Part shown: positions 1-12,300 of the stretch, in pieces
Position numbering within the stretch: the first letter of the stretch is position 1
Layout: each line of letters starts with the position of its first letter
NCBI RefSeq assembly: GCF_024868665.1
Contig: NW_026634150.1
Coordinates: 66,170-130,169 of the forward strand
Source of the DNA: Triplophysa rosa
Lineage: Eukaryota > Chordata > Actinopteri > Cypriniformes > Nemacheilidae
Direction: 5' to 3'
Length of the DNA stretch: 64,000 bases
Made by a program: the position numbers and the translations under genes
Notes under the pieces: model-generated
Database searches by the model: none
Told to the model about the DNA's origin: nothing
What the model saw: only the letters and a program-made list of their open reading frames with translations

Positions 1-1100
1 TGGTGACTTGTAACTTGTAACGGAGTAATTTTCACTGCAAGGTATCTGTACTTTTACTTAAGTATGGTTTTCAGGTACTCTTTACACCTCTGCTAAAAAC
101 TGTAAAACAAAAAAGTATTGGTTAGCTCTCATTCGCGTCACTTCAGCAAATAGCATTCCAGTTCCGGCTGTGAAGGGACGTGTAATTGGTTAGATTTTCC
201 ACTTAACGAATACGCCCACACTGACCAAGTCGCTGTTGAGTCTGAACGAGAGAGAGAGATCTCGTTCGTGAACGAATTGAACGACTGTAGGTCGGTCATT
301 TAGCATGTGAGTCTCGTTCAGCAATCAGCAGAAAGCGGATGCAAAGCGCAGTTACAGGTAGGCTACTTTGCACGCTTGTTTATTTAAAATACATAAACAC
401 GTTTAACATAATCCCAGATTTATGAATGTGTAAATGACCAAACAATTAACTTTTTAATTATGCAGAAAAACCTTGTGCGTTGGTCATCTGAACATCTTAT
501 TTAGACTTATTTTTATTTATTTAATGAGTAGATCAGAGACACACATTTTAATAAAGCCTGTAATCGGTTTATACGTCCATTAATACGTTCGTTGACATAA
601 CACAACTCTTTTTCGCCACCTGCTGGCGTATTATAGAAATGGTCACTGAACGAATCAGTGAACGAATCTGAACGAATCATTTTGGTGAACGAACTGAAAA
701 AGAACGAATCACTCAAATGAATCATAATTCCCATCACTACCAAGAAGAAAAACGCTACTGGAAAGGAGGGAGGTTTTCACTTCTGTGACTCTCTGCATGA
801 CGTGCCAAACGTGCTACACACATAGCTGTGCTGCGCGTGCCCGCTATGTGCAGCTGCGCGCCTGCGCGCTTGCGTGGAGACGCGGATGGGAGAAAGGCAT
901 CGGAACTCTTAACATTTCCCGACCTGACCTGACATTTTCTAATTGTTTGACAAGGAAAGCCGTGCGTAAACAGAAACACATACGCGTACACATTCATATA
1001 TTCAATCCAAAAATCCCAGAAAAAGGGCACTTTCTCTCGAGGAAGAAAATGGGCCTGGGCTCAGGCCCCCAAAGCACCCCCCTCTGCACGTGCCTGGTTC
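1..1100. repeat. Repeat-derived intergenic DNA with GAACGAAT motifs
   Basis: No gene is supported here. Bases 1-110 resemble the end of a common fish DNA transposon. Between about 240-330 and 640-725 the words GAACGAAT, GAACGAAC and their complements recur many times, as in a short inverted-repeat element. Bases 780-1090 are GC-richer and carry two overlapping ORFs on opposite strands, neither resembling a known protein. Confidence 0.4.
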
Positions 1101-1104
1101 TGTA

Positions 1105-1325
1105 AATTCATTGAAGTCATCTTTAAGACACACCTTTTTAAACAAGCTTTCGATTAACAGTATGGCAAGGCAAGTTTAATCTTTGGGATAGTTTTATATT
1201 GAATTCGTCCTGATTCTATATTTTATTGTATGTCTGAGTTGTTTTATTGTGTTTACTGTGTTCATTGTAAGGAACTTTGTGACTTTTATCTGTGAAAGGT
1301 GTTATATAAATACATTTTACTTACT
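1105..1325 (+). repeat. LINE-like 3' tail
   Basis: The stretch ends in a segment reading GTGAAAGGTGTTATATAAAT followed by an AT-rich tail. This is the typical 3' end of several fish LINE and LINE-mobilised repeats. No coding part is attached. From 1330 to 2300 I see only AT-rich DNA without a recognisable gene or repeat. Confidence 0.35.
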
Positions 1326-2304
1326 TTTTATTCCCCTACTCAACAGCATCTTCAGGTGTGCTCATTCAGAAGGTGTGCTACTGTGTTCTTACCGAGATGG
1401 ACACAGATGATGAAAAACAGTAAGAGGACAGTACACTGACCAACTATATCTGGAAAACACCCACCCCATTGAAAGAGGCCACTGTTGTGACAACCTCTAT
1501 TGATGTTGATTAACACATTTGAGATTTTAGATCAATCATATGAAGTGAGAACCTTTAAGTAATGTCCTTTATATTTATTGAAGATATTTATGTTGAAAAG
1601 AGGCTTTTATTAAGTTTGTCACTGGTTTTAAAATGATAGGGACTAGTAAACGACTACCTTTTAAACTCAAGAGGAAACTACCTTTGAAAATTGAGGTTGT
1701 TACAGGGCTTGGTGAGATGATGAAATGATAGCACTGATAAAAGATTAAATACTATGTGAAATTTGTACCAGCTTTATGTAATGTGAATGGTTTTGTATAT
1801 GAATACCTTTTAGCTGACAAGATTTCAATTAAATATACATTTTAATGCTTATACACTAAAGAACTAATAACACAACATTGTGGGGAAAATAAATGTGACA
1901 ACACATATAATATTCATATGTTTTTGAAATATCATAAGCAGTATTTCTAAAAATATTGAAATGACTAGGACAGTGTTATTGTGGAAGTGTGATAACTCTG
2001 GTTGAATAAGACAAAACACCACAATAAAGGACAAACAATTCTGTTTGTTTTTGGCTAAAAAAATCAGTTAATGTGCTTTTAATCTGTGAGTGGAGAGTAT
2101 TTATGTGCCCTGGTGGACAAATAAAAGTGGGAGATTCATTTTTAAAAGACAGAAGACAACAGTAAGGCAACCAAATTGCTCTTTAATATGAATACATAAT
2201 ACAACAACTTTTCCATTGCACACTCAGACTTAATTTTACCATCAGTTCCTCAGTCCATCTTAATACATATGTACAAAGCTATGGCACAATTTGCCATTGA
2301 TCTT

Positions 2305-3108
2305 TTAGCCAATCGTGTCTTCCCAGGGTCTCTTCTTATCTTGTTTGGGAACAGTTGCCTTTCCCGTTGACATTGGTGCTGCTGACTGCTGCAGGGGGTT
2401 GTGGGTAAAAGTTTGCCTCAATGGACCTTGGAAAGATGCAGAAATGTACATTGTAAAAAGAAAAACATATGCCAAGCTCTGTGCATTAACCAATATGGCT
2501 ACAAAAGTACACACATAAGCACATTCATTCACAAAAACATATTTTGTTGCCAACATTTATGGAATCGTTCATGTTGCCTTTTGAGATACCCTGTAATGGT
2601 CAAATTCAAATGATGCAAAAACTACAAACCCAAAATGGGAATTGTGAAAAATGTATCCAAGATGGCAAAAGACAAATGAGGAAGACATATTAAGCATAAT
2701 ACAGGGCTAAGCATGTCTAACCAGAGCCAATGTGGCCAATATTTTTGAAAAACATTCTTACTATCATGTCCTAAAATGTATTTAATGACAACAACTATAA
2801 TGTACATGATGTATTTGTCATGCTTATAGCTTAGCAACGTGGTAACATTCAATTCTATTTGTGCAGAGCACGGAATAACTCAGCCTCTAAAAAGCATTTG
2901 AAATATTAAGTCAGGCAGCCATTTAGGTGGATACTACTTAAAAAGCTATCTGTTAATGTAGACAGTAGATGCAGTGGCTTCAAACTACTAGGTTTTGAAA
3001 TAGAGAATGGACCCTCACCTTTGGCTGCCATATCAAGATGCCCTTTAATTCTCCTTTCTCTTTCCTCCAGCTGCTGAGCCAACTGAGCATTCTTCCATCC
3101 TGAAAACA

Positions 3109-3194
<86 letters not shown>

Positions 3195-6100
3195 TGTCTG
3201 GTTTATTATCTCCGTGGGGACAATCCATAGACGTGTTTTTTATACTGTACAAACTGTATATTTTATCCCCTACCCCTAACCCAACCCCTAAACCTAAAGA
3301 TCATAGAAAACTTTTTGCATTTTTAGATTTTGAAAAAATATTGTTCTGTACAATTTATAAGCTTTTTTGCCCATGAGGACCTCAATTTTGGTCCCCACAG
3401 TGACACGAGTCCCCATGAGTTGGTGTGCATTCAGGTTTAGGTCCCCATCGGGATTTAAAAACATTAACACACACACGCGTTACAAGAAGCATAATAAATA
3501 GAGAGGGATGAAAGAATAAAATCAATTCAAAGTCCACACCATTCTTGACGCTTTCAATGAAACCTTCATTTTTATGCAGCGCTGAGGGTGGGTGTGCGAT
3601 GCGTTGTGGGATGCTTAGCTTCTGTCTCACTGCTGGATGCCTAAGCAGGGCCACCTGACCCAGGGAGAAGACGTTAGAGGTCATCCAGTAGGTAAATACA
3701 GCCTGGAAAAAAACACAGATAAGCGTTACACCAGTGAAAATTATTACAAAAGAGAAAACAGATCTCATCACAAATAGTATGTGATAGTTCGGTTAAAGGC
3801 TGAAGCACAAGGGAAAAAAGGAAGAAACATTAACTTACTGTGGGGAAGTTAATTGTCATAGGGAGTATAACAAAGGGCATGATCCTGAAGACAGTCTTCA
3901 TGGCTCTCAGATTGGGGTTGTCGACACCAGATTCAGCTCCCAACTAAAAACATGAAAAAAAATAGTTTAAAAGCATGTTAGACCCAAAAATAAACTAGAT
4001 GTCATACAGCACATTCATCTCAATACACATTTCTATAAAACAGATATTATACTATAATTATATCTGAAAGTAATAGTTTACAAAATAAATGAGAGGTCAG
4101 ACCCCTATAACTTACTTTTTTTACATGCGCATGCATTAAAAACATTTAGGCTTTTAAAAAACTACAATAAAAGTGACCAGGGGCTCTGGAAAGGACAACA
4201 TGATCCCCATAAATATAGTCCATGTGAGTTTGTTATATTCCAAATCTTCTAAGACCATTTAATAGTTCTGTGTGGGAATTTCGTTGTATGCTTTCGTTGT
4301 ATAGGTAAAAAGTAGACTTGAGATTTATATTATATAAAGTAAATAACTAATTTATTTATTTATCTATTTTTTATTACTCCTTTAAATGTTTTACCTCGAA
4401 GATGGCAAACATTGTGCCTGTCACCGCTATGGGGAGAATGTAAAATGGATCAGATGCTGTTAGGTCTGGGAACCACCAGAGGCCGCCAGTCTGTAAACTG
4501 GGTACAGGGAGATATGCCATTTTGCGCAAGGCAATGAAGAACGAAATGAAGATTGGAGCCTGAAGAGAAAGATGATAAAAATATTTTACTTACTCAGCAG
4601 CCAAATTCACAACACATTTTGGTTGTGACACATACACAATGTTATGAAAAACACAGAAATATAAACTAGGGCTGTCAAACGATTAATTGCATCCAGGAAA
4701 AACTTTTATGTTTACATAATATACAGTATCTCACAGAAGTGAGTACAACCCACACATTTTAGTAAATATTTTATTATATCCTTTTATGTGACAACACTGA
4801 AGAAAGGACTCTTTGCTACAATGTAAAGTAGTGAGTGTACAGCTTGTATAACAGTGTAAATTTGCTGTCCCCTCAAAATAACTCAACACACAGCCATTAA
4901 TGTCTAAACTGCTGGCAACAAAAGTGAGTACACCCCTAAGTGAAAATGTCCAAATTGGGCCCAATAAGCCATTTTCCCTCCCCGGTGTCATATGATTCGT
5001 TAGTGTTACAATGTCTCCGGTGTGAATGGGGAGCAGGTGTTAAATTTGGTGTTATCGCTCTCACAACTCTCATACTGGTCACTGGAAGTTCAACATGTAT
5101 GTGCTAGTCTATGTGTTCATAACTACAAATTAATATGCACACAGACATATATTATGTAAATACACACTTTTATTCTAGATGCGATTAATCCCTATTAATT
5201 GTTGGACAGCCCTAATATGAACATTATGAAACGAGTCAGTAACTGACCTGTACCAAGGGCACAAGAAACCCACGCAAAGGGTTGACATCATGTTTCTTCT
5301 GAAACATCATCAAGTCAGTGTAGGCCTTTGAAACTAGAAAATTACGAGAAATCACATGCATGTCAGAGCAAAGAACAGTATTGGGGAAATTATTGTACTG
5401 CTTAAGTAAACAGTGGGACAATAAACACACTTCTTGCTGCATTATAGAGAACTAATAAGAAAAGAACAGGCAATGGGCTCTATGCATGCGTGACTTCCAC
5501 GATTCACAAGAACCCTAGTTTCCAGTTGAGGAAACTTAAAGCAGAGAGAAATTTAGCAGATGCTGTACATTGCGGCACACAGTAGTGGTATATAGAAGTG
5601 GCGTTATACCGTATTTGAATGTTATAACGAAATGTTAACTTATGACAGTATCATTTCAAATACGGTAGAACAGCACTTCTATATACCACTACTGTGTGCC
5701 GCAATGTACAGCTACAGCATCTGCTAAATTTAACAATTTTCTTATTTTTCCATTTCTCTCTGCTTTAAGCCTCTCCAACCGGAAACTGTAGGGTTCTTCC
5801 TGTGAAATGCGGAAGTCACGCATGCACATAGCCCATAGCAATGGATAAGACAAAAAGTACATAATGGTTTATAACAAAACACTTACATTCAAATTTATTA
5901 CCGCTCTGCTTGGCCTCATTCATGCGGTTAGTGAGTTTGGTCATTTCTGGCATGACGTTGTTCAGCTTGGCCGCTTCCCTCTGTCCTTTTACAATGACAG
6001 GGAACACGACACAACGGGCAATAATAGTGCCTGAAAAACAGAGATGTTAAAACGGAGATAATTCATGTGAAATCAATGTGATTAAAAAAGCATGTTATAC

Positions 6101-6278
6101 ATTTGTGTTAAACACACTGAACATATGATCATAACAAGCTTAGAGACTTAAGTGATCCTATCGAGCCAGTTTCTGACAAAAAACTCTGAAACAGATACAA
6201 GTTAATTTACTGTGCTGCCAGTTCACCTTATTCATATAAATATATATATATATATATATTGTATATATATATATTAAA

Positions 6279-6317
<39 letters not shown>

Positions 6318-9300
6318 GTTATGAACTTGTAAGATGCATTACGTCTACTTTCCTTTGAACAGCAGCTGCGACCTCAATCTCGAAGCCATCACGCTCTCTC
6401 AAAGGCCCGTGGGGACTGTTATGAGAATCATAAATAATACCAGCTAACGAGATATGAATTGATTAGGTGGGGAAAAGCCCGCCGCCCCCATTCATCACCC
6501 TGCGATGTTTAACAATGGATTACCAGCCAATCATTTCCCCCGCNACTCCATGCCACGCCGCATTGCTGCAGTAATTCAGGCAAAAGGAGCCCCAACTAAG
6601 TATTGAGTGCTGTACATGCTCATACTTTTCATGTTCATACTTTTCAGTTGGCCAAGATTTCTAAAAATCCTTTCTTTGTATTGGTCTTAAGTAATATTCT
6701 AATTTTCTGAGATACTGAATTTGGGATTTTCATTAGTTGTCAGTTATAATCATCAAATTAAAAGAAATAAACATTTGAAATATATCAGTCTGTGTGTAAT
6801 GAATGAATATAATATACAAGTTTCACTTTTTGAATGGAATTAGTGAAATAAATCAACTTTTTGATGATATTCTAATTATATGACCAGCACCTGTAAATGA
6901 TAAAAGGAACTTATTAAATGGAACTGTGGTGTTTTTATTAATGCACAGAGGACGTTTGGTATGCTAATGAATGGACTAATTATATGGAAATTGAAATAAT
7001 GAATGGGGTGTATTACAATATCATACATTTTTAAATACATTCTTACCTGCAACAATAGCACCCCACCATGGAAGTCCAATGCTAACATGCATAAACTCGA
7101 GCAGATTCTGGATCAAGCCGACAGGTGTGTAGCTGCCCAGGCCAAGCGATGACAGGCTGGCCTCAGCACCAACTCCCTGTAGAACATCTAATGCTGCAAC
7201 AGGAGCCTCAGCCACCTGCTCTGTGATTGGCTGCATGGCAACAGGGGCAGGGTCAGTAATAGGATTTAGAATAGGGGCTGAGAGTGCAACATCTACAGCT
7301 TCTGTTGTAGGTAACACAATCTGAAAGGCTTCAGTTTTCTGTAAAATAAACAAAATGTACCTGTAAATCTGTATCTGCAATACATATGAAATTAAAGTGC
7401 ACACAATCTTTTTTTCTTTCTCTCTCTACAAAAATGCCTCTATATCAGCAATTCATCTATAAATACAATGTAATTCAAACTACATGACAAAAGTACAAAT
7501 CTACAATTTAACAGCTGTAAAAACAACCCACCTCTGAAGTGCTGCTGTGTCTAACTGCCACAGCGCTGACCAATAAGAACCGTCCATGGTTGTGACCCCC
7601 AAGCAGTGCCCTACCAAGTGAAGCTTTACTTCCTCTGACAGTGTGAAGATGTGATCTTGGTACAAACCACTGAAATAAGAGTTAACATGTTTGAGACATA
7701 ACTAGACAAGAGATTAATAATAAACATAATATTAAGTACATAAAGGACGCTGTTGTTCTAACTAGGGCTGTGACTAGAGCTGCACGATTCTGGATAAATT
7801 GAGAATCACGATTCTTTTGTTTCAAATAGAGATTGCGATTCTTTTACGATTCTGAATGATGACTAAAAGTAATACATAATTTACTAGAGGTTCTGACAAA
7901 AAATTGTTTATTTAGGTATGTAATACGTAGGACTTTGCTTCAAAATTATTACATATTTTATGGTTAACCTACAGTAGTTATAGTGAGAAATTTTTAACCA
8001 CAAATTCCATAAGTAAACTAAAGGTTTTTTTTATTTTAAATGCAAAAGTTTAACTTCCTAAAAAGTATTAATGCATTGAATTAACCTGTATATGAAATAT
8101 TTCTCAGTAAAAAAAAATCATAAGGTGACACTTGCAATTAAAGGTCTTGCCTGATATCTACAGACTGCTTGAAGGGGTCTTTAAAGAAAGACACTACTGA
8201 TAAACATAACAACGCAGTATTCTCACCTGTAAACAGTTTAAAATAACGTTGGCAACTTGATGAAAAGCTCTAATAGCGCAGCTTCTCTATTAGCGTAAAT
8301 ACAGTGATAAGCGCCACACACTCTGATGACGTGTTTACCGCAATGACGGATATAAACGCGCATGAAGATTTGTCAGCGCTACAAACTGTCTGCAATCGAT
8401 AGTTTCGTTTCAAACCTGTCTAGTTAAGATGTGAAGCATATTCAGAACAATGTAATAAAGACACTCATAAGAGCAGTTTTGTTGTCAGGTTGTATTTACT
8501 TTATATGTTGGTCTGTTGTTTGGTGTGAGATTAATTTGGGCAGTGTAGGAGCTTGTAAACGCGTCTCATGCGTGTGAGTTGGCAAATCTCTATGGAAGGC
8601 CGTTCTATCAAAAATGTCTTTAGACGTAACGTGTACAGACGATATAACGCGTGGACGCGTTTTTGCGCCTAAAGACGTAATTTCGTCTACAGACGTATTG
8701 GTTTTAGCCAATGGAAAGTCACAAAACGGAAAGATTTGCATAAAATTGATTAAGCATATAGTCGTGACGTCATCATTAGCGTAACCACGTGTCATTCATG
8801 AATTATACATATAAATGTGATGCTCCCTCATGCGTGGTACTGCATATGGTCCTAGTAATGAATACGTCAGCGTATACGTGATTTTACGACAGGGGAGAAG
8901 AGGGCATTTCAAAATACAAGCGGTATAGACAGACCATCGAAAGCATGGCTTTGCGGAATTTTCTTAACTGCCGACGCGTTTTTCAAGAATGTGTGCATTT
9001 GTAAAATTATATGTATTATGCCGTCAACCCAATGGGCAACATGGGCTGCTGCCGAGAGTCCCGAACACTAAGGGATCCCGAGAGAGTTCTCATTTGCATT
9101 TTAACATTACACATAACACATATTTGTCCAGTATTATGCATATCTGAATCACTACGGACAGTACATGAAGATTAAAATCATGTTAAAAACACGAAAAATG
9201 TCAGAAAACCAGTAAACGAGGAAGTTGCGTTTTTTATTTTTTGTATGAAGCATAAATGATGTTTCATTAACAAAGTTCGGGAGAAGCCGGAGCACATAAT

Positions 9301-12300
9301 CATCTCGGCTGGTTCGCTATCAGCAATCAGCTCAAGCGAGACTCCTTATAAATAAGACCAGAAATCTCACCTGCGCCATCTCTACAAGTAATTCAACACC
9401 CCTCCACCTCCCAGTCTCATCTTTCCGTTTCCGAGCTCGGCGCACTCGCCCACATCAGGGGGAGAGTGTTCCGGGTTCGGAAGGAACCGGCGAGCTCGGA
9501 GCCCGCTCCCTGGACAGCACGCCATACGCATATCTTACCTAACCCTGCTATCAGCATTATCCCTGCCATCATTATTATTTGCAATGGCGAACTCGTGAAT
9601 AACGTTTACATTTCTCAACCAATTTCAATGGGTTACAGTATTGTAGACCCACATTAAAATATGTAAAGGAAAAACTGCTGCTACTGGAGCTTTTAACTTG
9701 TTCAATTAAATTCTATGTAGTGCTTTTTTTGCAATGTTCCAAGTGTTTCAATGCCGCTTTACAGGAAAAAACACAGGAGGAAAATAAGTGTAACTTAAGA
9801 AAAGGCACACTGATGCGCACGGGCTTCTGCAATCTTGAACATAATTACTATATAGGGAATGGCAGATTTTTAAACATTATTTTCGAAGATTTAAGCTCAT
9901 GAAACTATTCCAATATTCGTTTATGTAAATGTGGTTTATGAGGACACAGAATTTGAATTATTATGGTTTTATCGCGCTCGCTTTTGCTTTTCCTGGGCAG
10001 CAACGTAGCCGGGCATGCATTTCTGGATTTAGTGTAAATAAGATAACGGATAAAAGAATGTTTATTGTATTACATACAGTATATTTCAAACAATTTCATT
10101 CCAGAAACCACATAAACAGGTTTATTTCGCCACCAAAATACTTTTAAATTGAATATGGGGAAAATGCACATTCATTCTTTTTGGTAAAGGGTAGCCCTAA
10201 AACTTGATTTTTCATTATATGAATGAAACGTAAGATTAATTCAATTACCAAAATAGGCCTACACAAGATATCGAAACTTATTGCAAGTAATGAATTGGAT
10301 TTTTTAGTCACCGCAATGGCGAAATGACACAGTACCCACTAGCTAATCTCACTTGCATGGCGCGAAATCTACTGGTATTTCCCCAAACATAAACACAGGT
10401 GAGGGCCCATATTTATAAAAAGTTATAGAAATGTTCTTAAGGATAGTGATTTAAGTGCCAAAAGAAAATATTTGTAAAAGTATGACTTGTAGGAGACCTT
10501 TTCAAGAAGTGAAGCAGTAACCAAAATCAATGTAAAACATTCAAAGGTAAACAATTATTGGCCAAGTCAAATTTACGTCAAACATATAATGACAATTTAT
10601 AAATGTAAACTCCATTTGACATCAACCCATTTAAAGATAAGTCCGTAAAATAACTTGCATAGTTACTAACTTTACTACATTAATAAATGTCATTAACTGA
10701 CATTAAAATTTACATTAAATCAAGCAATGTTTCTATTCCAATTATACATTGACTATAGCTGACTGAGAGTCTTAGAATTTACTTGTGTTTTATTTTCTGC
10801 GCATCTTATATTCTGAATCTGATGTTCTCTGTGCGTGTCTGCCTGGTCCTCGACCCACTATACCTGTGGTTATACAGTACGTTCGGAAGGTTGGTCTGGA
10901 GCACTCTTAGCTATACCTTCCTTAACCCTGTTAAGAGTAGGCTACATCCCGCTAGTGGCCACAGTGGAAAAAAGCTTCTTTACAGCGCAGTCTTTACAAA
11001 TAAAATTCTAAACTTAAAAAGAACATTATGTTGACATGTTTTCATGCAAAGAATATAATTGTCTTTACACTTATGAATGTTAGCTTTTTAATGATATTAT
11101 CTAAATAAGGTGCATCAGCTGGCAACCCAAACAATTTTGAGTATATTTAAAGAGAAAGATTGCAAAATAAAGTTTATTCAAACTGCATTTTTTTGGCTAA
11201 ATCAAAGACGGCGCCAACCGAGGAGCATTTTAGTGCATTTAAACCTTGAAAACCTGGCTACACTTTATGCTGCAATTATAATGATAGAAAAGTTAACCTG
11301 CCACAGCAGCAAATAGCTTTTGGATCGTGTTGGTCTAACTTTGGCAAAAACAAAGCCCCTAAATTCAGCTCTTTTTTCCTGCTATAGCTGTTGATTATGT
11401 TCAGGGTTCTGAAATTTTGTTGAGTAAATAATAACACTATAGCATCATAATAGGGGTAATATAATAAGGGGTTCCCAAACACAGGTATAATCAAAGGTAG
11501 GCTATCTCATGGCACACCTTTTAAATAGAACATAGGGAAACAACACACATTCAACTCTACTTTTTCTTTTTATGAATGAATATGTTTAATTTCAATATCA
11601 AAATACCTCATTGTAGGGCTGCACAATAATGGCATACTTGTTAATCTCATTCCCTTGATATTGTAAGTGTGATTAATAATGTTGATTATATTTTAATGCT
11701 TTAATAAACGCGGCCATAAGCTACATGCTTCGCGCTGTAAATACGCCGCTTGAGCATTCAGTGTCCAAGCACAATAAACGTGTGAACTATGTAAGTATTT
11801 GTATGCTACTCGAATAAACTTTTTCAATGCATCGCAACAGCAAGTGGCTTTGTGTGACCCTCCGACCCAAAGTTTGAGATCCTTTGATATGACCATACTG
11901 CCAGTTAGTGTAGCTGGTTGATACATTTGGGCATGAGATTGCGGGTTCTCACACTCATTTCAAAATTAAATAATATCGATGGTTGGATTTAGTTTACAAT
12001 TTGGTTTATTTTTATCCTATGAGTCCTAATAAATGCAACTTCAACTATTTCTAAAGTGCTTATTTTATAAAGAACGCCGCTACCTCACATAACGCAGTAA
12101 AGCAGTACTTGTATAGAGTGAATAATTGGTTGTCGAACATCAATATTTATTCAGCACCACCACCATGGAAAGCACCTGGTAACGTGGGACGTAAGAAAGT
12201 AACCTCTTATGGGTATAGTTTAGGAAGTAGGCTATACGCCTAGAAAAGGATTAACTTGAGTTAAGGTGTAACTTCAGAGTCTTCATAGCTAAGAGACAAC

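Noticed and set aside
785..1105. 106-codon ORF and its antisense 91-codon ORF
   Set aside because: Both come from one GC-rich stretch. Neither resembles a protein, and overlapping ORFs on both strands argue for chance.
2906..3252. Two minus-strand ORFs of Cys-Val repeats
   Set aside because: They are translations of the CA microsatellite joined to oxa1l exon 9 and intron sequence.
7021..7404. 127-codon ORF as a separate gene
   Set aside because: It is oxa1l exon 3 (7047-7338) extended into introns on both sides.
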